Shown here one piece after another: positions 12,501 to 26,900 of a stretch of 64,000 nucleotides of DNA. The position numbers were made by a program, and so were the translations under genes. The stretch is from NCBI GenBank assembly GCA_002633005.1, contig NMRA01000074.1, positions 128,631 through 192,630 on the forward strand, written 5' to 3'. Positions within the stretch are counted from its first letter, which is position 1, and each line of letters opens with the position of its first letter. The DNA comes from Phoronis australis (lineage: Eukaryota; Phoronida; Phoronidae). The notes beneath the pieces are model-generated. The model was not told where the DNA came from. It made no database searches and was given only the letters and a program-made list of their open reading frames with translations.

Positions 12501-15500
12501 AGGTGGCAGCTCAAGTCAGTGCCTGACAACTCTCTCACTGAAGTTGGTAAAATTCAACCTCCTTTAAAAAAAGAACAAAATATGAACCAAGAGTAATAAG
12601 TTGGAACTAAAATACCACTACCACGATTTCACCATCAAGAGAATCTAGTAGTTACCTGGTGACAATTTTGTCCTTGTTTTCGGAAGGCCTTGTTACTTTC
12701 CACAGTCGAACAGTTGCATCATCAGACCCTGTCACTAGGTGGTTACCAGTGGCAACCATGGAGTTGACACCCCTGTCGTGAGCCACCCAGCTATGCACAC
12801 AAGAGTGTTCAGTGGGATTCCAAATCATTACTATGCCGTCCCTTAAAGTCAGTGAGGCAGTATGGTTATTAAGTATCAGTAAATAAGCATCCCTGTTCAT
12901 TTACAAAACTAACATAATTATCATAACCCATAATTCATTCAAACTTAATCAATTTCCCGAAAAAATATTTAAAACTGACATCTTTCATTCCCTCTTGTTA
13001 AATAAATGATCAGATAATTTTCCAATTGTACAAACACTGCAATCCTATAAAACCATGATCTTGAATTCGTAGTTATGATAAACTAGGCAAACGAACGAAA
13101 ATTAAGTTCAACATTCCAATACAATCTTCAATGCTCCTAATTCAGGATTTCTGTAGTTGCTAAAATTATACACTTATGTCTATTAATCTGAAAAAAAACC
13201 TTAGACCATCACCAACTGGAATAACATGATGAAGACAACTAACGAGATGTTGAGGTGTAAGAAATTTACCTGGATCCAGTAATCACGCATTCATCACCTC
13301 CCATCTTAAGGTATGAGAAAGCAAGAGTGCACGTGACCTCTGCTCTATGACCTCTGACCTCCTTAACTGACTCCAGAGTTGGCTGCCACTGCTTAACTGT
13401 TCCGTCCAATGAGCTGGACACGATGCGACCTTCCCTGCTGCTCGCTACGGCAACCACTCGATCTGAGTGACCAGATAGACAGGCCAGTTCATTTGCCTAT
13501 ACGAGACACGCAATTTTTTTTAGTATGTCGATTATTGTAAGGTGCAACCTGTCAAAACCTTTTCAATTAAACTCTTTGAAATATATTTAACATACACATA
13601 TGAGTACCATAGGTATTGTGTGTACTATTAAGACTCATGTGCTAGAGTGTGTGAAGGAACACTCACCTATTATCTCTAATTACCCTCAAAAACAAAGGAG
13701 AAAATTATTGAAATAGCATTTGAGTGAAGATGGACTTATCATAAATACAAAACGACAACAAGTTCACATGCATTCATGAAAATTTACCAAATTTTCAAAT
13801 GAGAAGCACAAAGAATAGACAAGACACCGAGACAATATCCATTTTCAAATGGGAGTTTTCATTGTGTGTTAAAAAACATTGTGCATGAACAAGAGATAGC
13901 CACCTGGCATAGTTGCAAGCACCAATATGCAAAACAATGGAAGCATTTTTTTTCAAAAAAGTTGCATTACTAAATTGGATATTGACCTTCAATACACGCA
14001 TATCCAGCTGATATATAAAAATAATCACTAAAATATTCATTCTACTGCCATTTATTCTGCTACTCCTGGCAAAACTAGTGCAATAAGTGCAGTGACCAGT
14101 GAAAAGACTGGTGATAAACCTGGGGTCACCAATTCACGGCCACTCCCCATAAAGCTAGGCTATGTCAACTAGGCTATACAAATGTTTCGCGATGACATGT
14201 CTGGCACTATTATTACAGGATTTGGAATTGCAAATAGTCACTCACTTCCAGTGGCTTCCAAATTTTAACCGTTCCATCGTCAGAGCACGTGGCCACCAGC
14301 ACGCTACTGATCTTGGCAGCAACTTTGACTTTAACCTTGTCATGTTTTGCTTTCCATTCACTTGTGTCCATCTCCACTGACCAATCAGTCATCTGGCCTT
14401 CTGTCTGCGACAAGCTGTCATCTGTAACATGGCAAAAGGTGAATGTAACAGAAGGTTGTGTTCACATAGCTTTAGAGGAAGTCAGTCATTTGTGCTTTGT
14501 TTTGTGCCTCCCTTTCAGGCCATGGAAATGATACCATGACTGGGTCTCCAAATACCAGCACTTGGTTCCGAAATCAGAGACAAATAGCAAAATACTACCA
14601 TGAAATAAGGCATATTTTTTAAATTCTTGCGCACTCAATAACGTGATGCTTGTCATAATGATAAAAATCAACGAAAAAACAGATTGGATATAGCACAAGA
14701 CATTGTATTTTTAAGAGAAGAGCTTGCACTGAAGTCAGCAGAACAGCCGGATGTGTGCTCTGCTGGCAGTCAGCTCAAACTTAGCAGACAAATTGTCCCT
14801 TTTTCCACCCGGTAGGCAACACGTTTCCATGTTCGTGACCTGTGTTGTAGGATGCACTTTGTATTCCTCTGTCACATTAAACATGGACATGCATGAAAGT
14901 CCGAAACCACAGGACCCTCTTGTTTAGATTCGTGCCTTCTTTGCCAATGGTTACACTCAACACTGTTGCCAATACCTGGCTGGTCTTTTGTGATGACCGC
15001 TATATCACAGCTGTTGACCCTCTGAGTGTGACCGTAGAGTGTGGTTATCTCTGTCCCTTTGTGTGACCATACCTTCACAGAGCCATCGTTACATGAGGAT
15101 ACCACACAGCCATGCTGGAAGATTAAGGCATAGCCAACTACCATCAAACTGTCGACCAACTTACACAAGACAGATAGTAGTAATTATGTGACCGTCAATT
15201 AATTATTGATGATTAGAAACTTCAAGGTAAATTGCTTAGTGAAGGACATACAATGCATATATAACATTCTCCCGTAAGGCCAGAGTACAAGCTGATCTGT
15301 CTGCTTAAAGTGAACGATGGCTGAGCTGACAGACCCCATTAAGGCACGAAAACACATTTAAAACAATTGAATGAACAGGCCACTTGTTCATTCAATAGTT
15401 CTCACCTTGATGTGAGTTTGCAGATGGCTCACCAAGCAGTTGTTTACGATGAGGCTTCTAGTATGACATTTTAGCAAGTTTCATTGCACTCACCAACAGA

Positions 15501-18500
15501 TCAATATTACCACAGACTGTGAAATTGAAATACTTGTATTTACACTTAATTTACATTGGACATATCTCAATAAGTTGGTGAATTAAAACTTAGCATGCAC
15601 ATGCCTCAGATAAAATATCAAGGACTGTCTTGGAGAGTGTTACATGAATGATTTGTAAAAATGATTTGATTTACGCTCAATCAAAGGAAACATCAGCAAT
15701 CAGAATCTTTTTAAAGCAATTTCCAAATGTTTGATAATTACAGTAAATAACAATCTAAGACACTTTTTCCCCTTGGCCATTGATTATAATTAAGTGACTG
15801 ACTGTGCAAGTTATTTTGCAAATCTACCCAAAGACTAAAGAAAACCAGACAGTATAAACTGCCAACACACACCTTCTACTGTTGCGATGCCCCTTGCTTT
15901 GCATCTCTTGCAACTAAAGTGCTTATTGTGTGATTTGGCCTCGCGCGCGAAACATTGTGAAAAGGCTCCACCTACTAATTAACGAATAGCTTTACCTCGT
16001 TGCACATATCTGCTATCAATGACACATGTACGATAAACAATTAATGAACATGTAATCTACCTTGTAACCCACAGCTGATATTGATGATGTGTGTCCTGTC
16101 AATTTAATTTTCTCTTTTTTGGTCTTAACATCCCACAGCTTCAGATTGAAATCATTGGAAGCAGTTACCTATAAAAATAAACAAACTGCTACTTGAAATT
16201 CACGTACAATGAAACATCATGGGACTTGGCAACAAAGCGCACCTGGTGTCAGACTAATGAATTATGGCGTCTCCATTTATTTTGTACAAAATAAATTATT
16301 CCAATAGTTGAGGAGTGTGAAATAAACTGAATTTTTGGACTTTGTGATTGACGAGCGTGCAAAATTAACTGAGTATCTATCATCCCTAACAACCTTTTCA
16401 CCAGGTGTTCAACAACATGAGATATCCACGTGAATGGAGGAAAGAAGTGGTGCATATAAAACACTTAGACGTTATTAGCATGTCAATTAAAAAGGGTTAA
16501 TTACTAGGGTTTTGATATCAAAACAATGCATTACGTGAGCCCAGGTGAGCTGTGTGGACAGACGTTGGTGTTCTTACAAGTTGGGGCTTGATATCAGAAA
16601 ATGAGTGGAGAACATGTTATATTTACAACAAGGTCACTGATATCAAGCAAAAACATAACACACAATATCGGGCCTGATAACAAGCCAGTGTGTTACCCAC
16701 TTACAATATGGTCACTGATATCAACCAAATACATTTTTATTTAACACACAATACTCGGCCTGATAACAAGCCAATGCGTAAATATGTACTTACAATACGG
16801 TCGCTGATATCAACCAAATAGTACATAACACACAATACTGGGCCTGATAACAAGCCAGTCCATTATGTACTTAGAATAAGGTAGCTGATATCAACCAAAT
16901 AATTATATAACATGCAATACTAGGCCTGATAACAAGTTGTCATTATGTACTTACAATATGGTCGCTGATATCAGACCATGCACAGCCAGTAATCCAGTCA
17001 GCATGACATGCGTGTAACACACACTCAGGCTGGGAACTGCTGGAGATATCAGACAAACTCCAGAGGATAAGTGACTGAAAGGAAACGGGAGATGCTATGT
17101 TGAAGATTTGATGGACTGAACATCACCACAAAGACATAACAGACGGCATTACCAACACAATATACAACATGGAAGAATAAAAAAAGAAACTTTTACTTTA
17201 TTATTAAAAGTTTACTTTAAAGCCATGAACCTTCTTTCCAAATAAATGATAAACGTTTTAACACAAAATCCAGATGTTGAAGAAAACCTTTTAATTAGTT
17301 GCAACAGAAATGGGATATTTAATTTGCAAAAAGAAATATCATCAATATTATGTGTTTGGTTTTGATTACAGACATATAAGTTGTATTGTTTAGATCAAAA
17401 TAATCCATATCAAAAATTGCACCCACTTTCAATTGGATTGAGTGAAAAAAATTTTTGAGACTTTGTGAAAATCTCATATTATTTTGGAATGCGTTATTAT
17501 TGAGTGATTCAATATTGAGTCTTGAAAAGACAACGCAATCTTTTAGCAAAACTGTTCATAACAATGTGTACACAACATGAAGCAGTAACTGGTCAGTTAC
17601 ACAGCGCAAAGGTCATGTAACGGGTCACGAGGGAATACTTGGTAATTCAAATATTCCTGACCAGTTAATTCATAATGAATGAGCATCATTTCAAAATGTA
17701 ACCATACCATGTCTCTGCTGGAAGTCACCAGTTTTGTTTCATCACTGTTGAACGATACACCGGTGACTGGTCCTGTGTGGCCGCGCAATATGATGCTATC
17801 TCTGAAAAAACACGACGACATGTAAAGGATATCGAGAGCTGTTTAGTGAGCCTTACCGTCTAGTTGGAACATCCTCTTTTACACAATGGTGAGTCGTGAA
17901 ATAAGGCAAGGTAACACTACTTCAAGACTAATGGTTACACTGTAATCAGTGAAGAGCTCAAGACTCATGTGACATGTTGCAAAGTTAAAGCAAAACATTC
18001 GACATTAAGCTATTGTGTGAAACAAAAAGATCCCAAGCAATATCCATATTACTGAGATGGTGCTCAATATAGCTTTAATCAGATAGCCAACAACGTTAAA
18101 TCTTTATTTAGTAGCATTGCAAAGCACTAATTAATTGTGAATTCAATGTCAAGTTCACAGACTAATTTTACAGGCTTTCTGCCTTTGTCTCTATTGAACT
18201 GGTAAGACATTACTACACTACCATTCATTGCATTGTATTGCAGCTGGAGATTTATTTCATTTTGTGCTTTCTTTAACCTCAGCCCACCAAGATATCAAAA
18301 TGTTAGTGAAATTGTGATACAGAATAACACTGACACTGATACAGATGCCGATGCAGATAACAACTATTATACTAACCGTCCAGTCCACATGCCACTGGTA
18401 GCATTATGCACAGATACTGTGAAGTCGTCAGAACCAGCAGCAATCAGAAACTGGCTGCAGGCAAGTGCAAGAACTGCCTTGTCATGGCCTTTCAGCTTCA

Positions 18501-21500
18501 TAGTGTCACGAGTGTTCACATCTATTGTCTAGTGCAAAAATGGAAAGAAACATAAAAATGAGTTACCGAATAACAAAATAGAAAGTCTACTTCACAGTGA
18601 TGAAAGAAACTGACAGACTTGAAATAATGTGTCCTGAGGAACCCGGTGTCAGAAGTATAGGACATTCATGAGTTTTTAGGACATTCATGAGTTTTATTAA
18701 CAGGTGCATTGTGCAAAGGACCCAGCACAGTGGCCTGGGCAGGCCTGCTGGATAAGACAACTATCGGAAGATTTACTGTCAAAGTAGCAAAACAAAGAAA
18801 TTCTTGCTATTTTCGTCCTTAGTGCCGCCTCGTGAATAACCAGACAAGTGAAAATATAAGTCTCATAGCTCACATGTATCGTGCCCTCGCCATAGCCGGT
18901 GACCAATTGATCCTGACCCTTCGTAAACTTAACACAGTGCAGTGGGGTGGCGCTCAATGTGCACTCAGACTCCAAGTCACCTACCAGAATGAAAAATAAG
19001 ACATAGTATAGTAAGTCCAAGATAAGAATCAAGAATGCTATCATTCCAAATTCTGTCACTAAATAATAATTTTCCTTATGTACCACTGCATCCTAATACT
19101 CTCCCCCTACCTGACTCTGCATCAAACAAGCGAAAGGCTCCATCGTGGTAACCAATGGCAACCAACCGGCCATCTTCACTTAGACACACACAGAGGGCAG
19201 CACCAAATTCCTCACTGCCAATAGACTTTAGCTGCTGACCCAAGTGACCAGACCAAACCTAAACAGGACAGACAACACCAATTATCAAATGGTAATAATA
19301 CAAGATCACTATCCCAAAGTCAAAAAGTACATAACCATGAATCTTGTAAACTGACATGAGTAAATATTAACGTGCATCAGTTTTACATTTTTATCTCAGT
19401 TTTGCATTTTATTGAATTGATAATTTTACCTGCAACAAATTATCATTCATTCAGATCTCACTTAGGTGCAACATTTTTACAAAATTAAGTTGAATTGGGG
19501 TTTGCTATAAACTAAGGCTTGGAGCTGTAATGATCCATGACAAAAAAAGAGGAAAATTTTTACCGCCCCAAATACACAGTGCAATCTAAACAACCATATC
19601 ACAACATATCGAAAGTAAATATTATTATCACAAGATGCCCTGTAACTGTGCTGTGTTGGCAAAACGCACTCATTTAAGCAGTACCTGACATCTATTTCAG
19701 TAACAATAATGAAGGCAATTAGATGCAACAAAAGATGTTTTTTAAAATTAAAATAACGAAGATAATGATGCAAAATTTGCAGTGTGAGTGACAGAAGGTT
19801 ATTCTTGATTTGCTGCAGGGAGATCTATAAAATTATTTTAAGTTCTTACAATTATGATACAAAATTATTTTAAAAATTTGAAAATCAACCTAGATTATCT
19901 GAAAAGCAAGCCTGAAATACATAGTTACACATTTAATTCCAACCAAAAATTTAATTCCAACGCAATGGAAAAAAGTCAAGACGAAAACCTGTGGATCATA
20001 CTATTAGCATGGAAAAAATGAAAGTTAAAAACAAAATACTTTAAACTATAGAACACATCAATCATAATCCTAAGTTGGCCAAACTGTTCAGTAATTAAAA
20101 AAGTAATATTTACAGGAGATAATTGTTCATAAGCCACGCTGGTGTAGAACAAACTATGTGACATAAGAAATAACTACAAGGACACTCAAAATAGGCTAGC
20201 AGAATTTGTAAACAATGGCTTGGACCAATCAGATCATTCAGAACCTGCCACGTGACCATTCTCTCTTGAACTCGAGTCGGTCAAAATAAGACTTTTTAAC
20301 AAAAATAAAACATGAAAAATGGAATACATCAACGGCAACTTAAAACACATCTGCAGTTGTAACAAAAAAAGCACTTTGTATCCCGTTTCGGCAGCGCGTG
20401 GAAAATCGGCGGACTCGGGTCTAGCAGCCAACTTGGCAACTGCCGGCATGGGCTTGCACGTGGGATCAAACAAAACAATTTCATACATCACTCACATCCC
20501 ACGATTTCAATCCAACGAATTGCAGGTTACAGTTGAATTTCCTCTCAGAAAGCGTTTTTCTTTCTTGTGTTTCATCGTTTTCAGGTAGTTCTCCACGATT
20601 TGGCCATGCACGCCGTAATTGTCCCTCTGTCAACGTTTACAGAGCGTAAACCCAGACCTTTGTTGTTTGCGAACANCATTGACCGTTTCTGTTATCCACT
20701 TTTTCCACGAAATATTCTGTCTACTCCAAGCTCCACGTATTTTTGGCCACAGAATCGCACTATTTGTCTCCGCTATTAATACCACATGCAGACGCCATTG
20801 AGGAACCACGCAATTCCAGGTGCCCGGCAATTACCATTTTCGTTCCTCCAAAACATAAAGAGCAGTTTCTGCTTTTCTAGTCGTCAGCAACGTCGCGGTT
20901 AGAAACCAATTTGCGGAGAAAATTTTATGGCAAATCCGATTTTTTCCATGGAAATATAACAAAAATGCGGGGAAGGAATTACAGATAAAAGCGGAAATCC
21001 GCGTTTCCGCGGAAAATTCCAAGCCTTGACAAACATATCTTCTCCTAATCACAGTTTTGAGAGACATTGCTTGCTCAGACAAGTAATCACAAAGTAGTGC
21101 ACAAGAGCATTAAAATGTGCGACAGTCTCTTCAAGCTTAAAATTATTTGTGCATTAGATTGGTAGCACTTTTCGGAGGTATGATCTTATTTCTCCAAATT
21201 TAATTGAAAAATTTATTGATATGACTGGGACCGTTAAAGGAATGAATTTGCCCAAACTGTAAACTTGCCTTTATCTTGTTGTCGTCGCCGACTGTAATCA
21301 GTTCATGACCCGTTTGGGAGAAGGTCAAACTGTTAATGGGCAGAAGGTGACCAGTGATGGAGCCCACCTGAAAACACAGGTACAAACAGGTGAATCAGGT
21401 GTGCTTCAGATATTCATGATGATAAAGCACTGACATTAGCAAATGTTTCAAATGAACAGTGTTCAATACAGAGTACTTCATTCTGTATGTCATTGAAAGT

Positions 21501-23963
21501 GAATGTACAAACAAGTGCTTGTTGGCTGTTTCAGGTATGACACTGTTGTCACAAGCTGTACTCATACATTTACCATAATCTAAACGAGCAGCTCTCTTAC
21601 CACACTGAACACAATGCTGAATGACTTTGCCATGGTTGGCTGCTGCTCAAAGTGCGTCACAATAATAATCAATCAAGGCGATATCTCAGTAGCGATTAAT
21701 TAGCATATTCTCACAAAGTAATTACGGGTATTGCTATAAAGTACAACACAGTTTGGCATTCATAGCCATTTTGATGTAAGTTAACGCTCTTACAGATACA
21801 ATAATAAAGATGTACATTTATTAGTTTGAAAAAAAAATCAATATATATCTTCTTATAGAAAACAAGTGACTACTTTTGCAGCAGCCTTTCTTGTAGACAG
21901 AACCTATTAAAAACAACTACAGAGCTGTCTTTCCAGGTTAATACAGACCAGCTAGAACGCAGAGCATTATGCCTTTAACTTCTCGTGAACAACTTTTTCA
22001 CTATTTTATAAGGATCCGAATGTAACTGTACTGAATGTATACTGCAAATAACGCATATAACTTCACATAGCCTTTGCCAATATCAATTAAAAAACTTGAT
22101 TTTCACCTATTTTAATTATTAAGCACAAATATATTATATTATACAATCATGTTTTAAAAAAACTGACAGTCACTACCAACCTGCGAGCCATTAGTGGCAG
22201 ACCACAGTTTGACTTCCCCATCCAGAGCAGCCGAGGCAATGTGGCGTCCACTGGCAGAGTAGGCAACAGCTCTGACCGAACTTGTATGACCTCGCAGTAT
22301 CTATTAGGGCAAAGGAAACAGAATTAAAGTACAAACTTAAGTCACTTTTATCTGAACAGCAAATTAAAGCCTAACATTGTTTATTTATGATGAAAGCAAA
22401 TATTCAATCAAGCTGCGTTCACATTTAACAGAGAGGTAATGTAATGTTCTGCACTTTAAAGCATTCCAGCAAAATTTAGCAAACACCACAACAGAATACA
22501 AGCCAGACTCTAAACATAATCTAAATTGGTCCCACGTTTCACAATTTCATCCTAATGAATAATTGTTTTTCAATTCATCTGCTACACAATGAATAGTCCT
22601 GAAACCGTAAAATTTATTTAACAGCAAAGCATCAAACAACCAACCCCTTTACGGATCATGTGTAGTATGTCCCATATCTTCAGAGAACTGTCCCAGCCAC
22701 CTGTCACTATCAGCTGACCTTCGGGATGAAAGGCCACACAGTTGACAGGTTGTCTACAATCAAACAAAACATGTCATGTTGCCCCTGCACTAGCTAAAAG
22801 CAGAGAACAACCCAATGCTAACAATACCATGAGTATAAAGAATATAATGTACTCGACACACACTAGCTTGTCTGAAATGTACTAGCTAAATTCATTACAG
22901 ATGTTAGGTTTTCAACATGAAGAATGAAACTTGTTTCACACTGATCGCAGACAAATAATGAAGGTGGAAAAAATTTTGGGATATCTGCATTCAACATTTT
23001 ACTTTTCACTAAATTGGAACAGAATGGGATATTTAATTCCTCAGCAACTTTCATAATTATGTTCCTGACTCATCATTTGACTAAAACTGCTAGTCAAAAA
23101 CTGCTCTCATCCAAAAGACGCCCTGTCTGTTCTGAATCGAGCAGCTCTAGATTAAATGTGAAATTCTCTCTTCAATCTTCCAACCAACACAACACCTATT
23201 TCTCATCCTACACACCACATGCCCCCTATCTCTTGTACTCACTCTTCTCCCTTCAGTATGTTTGGCTTCATTGCCTGTCCAGTTGTTCCATCCCAGACCA
23301 TAATGCCACAATCCCAACCCGTGGACACCACCAACCGACCGGCAGCATCTGCAGAACACGAGGTCACTACTCGACTGTGACCTTTCATCACTGCAATCCT
23401 GAAATGACAATGTTTAACATAAGGTTTGGTGCCAATTGTTGGCTGAAAGTCTTTGGAGCAGATACACATTTTAGGAATCAAAGATAGTTTATGTGGCTGT
23501 AAATTAAGTTAGCAACCATGATACACTTAATTTACACATCCACTGGTGTCCAGGTATACTGCTAAGTAAATATGCTGAAGAAATTAAAAACTTCCCATTT
23601 CACAGCCTTCAAAAATGGCCAAAATAGTTATCTCGCACTGAGGCAACACACAAAGTGACTTAATGTCACAATGTGACGATCTGCTATAGTTGGAACTTGG
23701 AGTCAGTACAGCGGGACAGTTCCGTAACACAAATGAACACCATGAAAAAATCTAGCCCAACGTTTTAAAACATCCATCAGCAAGATATATCTACTAACCT
23801 GTGTCCATCGTCCATACTCCAGAGACTTAAGGTACTGTCCTTGGAGGCACTACACAGGCGATTACGGCCCACAAAGCACACGTCAGTGATGGAGTGGGAA
23901 TGACCGATAAGAGTCCTTAGTTCCTGTAATGATAATGAAAAACAATAACAACAACAATACGGC

Positions 23964-23995
<32 letters not shown>

Positions 23996-26900
23996 AACAC
24001 AACAACAACAATGAAAACAACAAGAAGAGGAAGAAAATTTAAGTGGATTATGTCACCAGGAGTCATTTCAATGAATGCGACTATGGTAATCCCAGTGAAT
24101 AGAGGTCAGACCCTAATACCACCCAAGGTGAATAATTTTGTAGTGGGAGCTCATGACAGGGATGCAGATTACTGTGGATTCATTTCCCAAGATAGTCCGA
24201 ATAGTTAAAACATTGTCTGGCTTAATTTTATTTTAAAATTTTTGAAAAATATGTCTTTTTTTAACAAGGTCAGTTTTCACTCATCTAACACAATTAATAA
24301 CACCACTATCAATATCAACAACCATCACTTACTGCTAAACAATGACAAGAAGCTCAATAATTTAAAAAAAACAATGTAGTTATAATTATTAATAAACCAC
24401 AGACCCATAATGAGTGCTTTTACTTCATTATCAACATGAGTCCCTAAACACTTATTTGTTAGAAAAAACCAGTTAGCATACATCTACAGCACAGTGATTT
24501 AAAAGTAACAGTATGTTCCACAAGAGAACCCTTAACCATTAACCTCACCTTGCCAGTTGTCAAGTTGTAGAGTTTGACGACACAGTCCATAGTGCCACAG
24601 GCTAGTACTTGACCATCTGTAGACACAGCTACGCATGTCACTGGCTAAGAATAACATCGAAAAAATTAGTCAAATAATCATGCCACGAACAATATATGGA
24701 GTCACGGAGAAACTGCCATTTTTCTTGTTTACCTGAACTCATGGTATTAGACCTAACCAGATATTAAACAGAATTATTCTATCTTTCTTTCATGAATAAG
24801 TTTACAGCTCGATTTACCTCAGGAAAGTTATCCAAGGTGAGAATACATGGATTGGTCTTGTCTGGTTTGTTAACCCACTGAACCAGATGGAGGTCAGAAG
24901 TCATGACTCTAGAATCAAGAAGGTCGTGTGCATCCTTATTTGGCTGTGAGGTATCTGGGTCATTGAAGGCTTGCTGCCAAATCAGAGCAGGGCTTTGCGA
25001 TAGGATTGTCATGTTTCTTGATACAAACTGTTTGTAGTCTTGTACAGTTGAGGAAGCCAAAAACAGGTTTCTGTCCTGAGATACACGAGTTTGTTTGCCT
25101 GTGGGAACAGAGTAGATAAAAATACAAAACCAAAACATTCTTAAGCTGTAATCACATCTACTATACTGGAGATGGGGGAGAAATATCCATTTCATGTAAG
25201 ATTGTTTGACTGATTTACAACACAAAGAACTTCTAAATTAAATGATTAATGTAGGACCTTAGAAAAATGTCCAAATTAGGTTAACTCTGCAATTCATATT
25301 CAGAAATGGCTGACCAAATTCATAATATGCAACTTTCAGATACTTTTGAATGCTGTCAGGACATTGTTTTTAAGTTGATCAATTGTTACATGAGAAGCTA
25401 TCAAACATTATATCACATTTATCATTTTTACGAAAAAAAATTGAAAGCCGCATGAAAGGAATAAATGGAATGATAAAACTGCAACAGTGCTTTTGTGATT
25501 TCGTCTTGAACATTAAATGCTTCAAATGACATGTGTTGTGTTATTGATACCGTTTTTAGCTAATTTTTGCTAAATTTTACTAAAAAGATTTGACCATCTG
25601 ACCCAATTAATGGCATATAGATATAAAGTTCAATATCAAACTCTACATGCTTTCTACTTTCTGGTAAGTTAAACTATACAGTTTTGTACCTGCCTGGCTA
25701 AATGCACACTCAGGCTTGTCTATAAGGTCTTACATAACCTTAATGACACAGTACACTAAAATGTGATACAAGCTGGCAGTTAAGAGAAGACTTTAAGTTT
25801 TCATTTTATATAGTCCTGCATCTCACAGACTTTAAATGCCATGGGATCAATCCGTTGCTTAAACAAATCACTGAACATGTCTCCCACGCTGCACAATGAA
25901 CATGACACTCTCATAACTTATCAAGTTCACATACCCTCGGATGCAAAGTCTTCCAGCAACTGAGAACCCAGTCCCAACATGAACTTGCGCTGGATGAAGG
26001 ACAGGTTACATAGACATGACTGAAGGTAGCGCCAGTTGCTAGAGCAGACCTAGCAAGAGCAATGAATCAGTCATCTTCAAATGAGATAATTTTACCAACA
26101 GAACTGATCATAAATTGATGATTGAAGTGATCATAAGCTACCATTAAACTGTATGGCTCCAAGCATGTCTGTACCTTGTGGACAATAGAATTTAACAAAA
26201 AAAAGACTATAATTATTATAGTAGTAAAGCATTAGATCTGAGTCAAAATTAAATATTCAAAAAAATTTGGACTACCAATTTTGACCTAAATGTGACAATT
26301 TGGTCAATTACTCATGAAATGAAATAATGGAAATCAATGGCAGGTGGCTACAAAATACAATATGCAAAAAGAAATTTTCCTTCTTTTGAATCACAAATTG
26401 TGAACTATCACCTTTTATGGCAAGTTCCAGCATCCACACTACAGGACAACCCTCACTTCAAGAACAAGACTTGCCACAAAATTAACAATTTCTGTCCGAG
26501 ACTACTTACCAAATGGAAAGGAAGTTCACTGAAAGCTTTCAGTGACTGTCCTTGAAAGGTACTATCTCTCTTTGGATCAGCAGCATGCAGGAAATAGCCT
26601 AGAGAAAGATTAAGAACCATCACTTCCAGCTTCAATGAGCACGCAGGTCAAGCGGAATCTTGTTGCATTAAAAACTGACTAAATTCACCATTATGAAGTT
26701 GAGTTTTCACAGATGCAGAAAACATAGAGATTCAAACCTAGACATCCTCTGCTGAATTGATTACTCAGTGACAAAAAGCTCTTTAATATCATTCCTAATA
26801 CTAAAATGTTATGGTTGGTAAACAAACCACAGCAACTCCAGGGCAGCAAACAAAAACCTCTACCCTGTCTTACCGGCCAGCAGAGTGTGAGCATGCGTCT

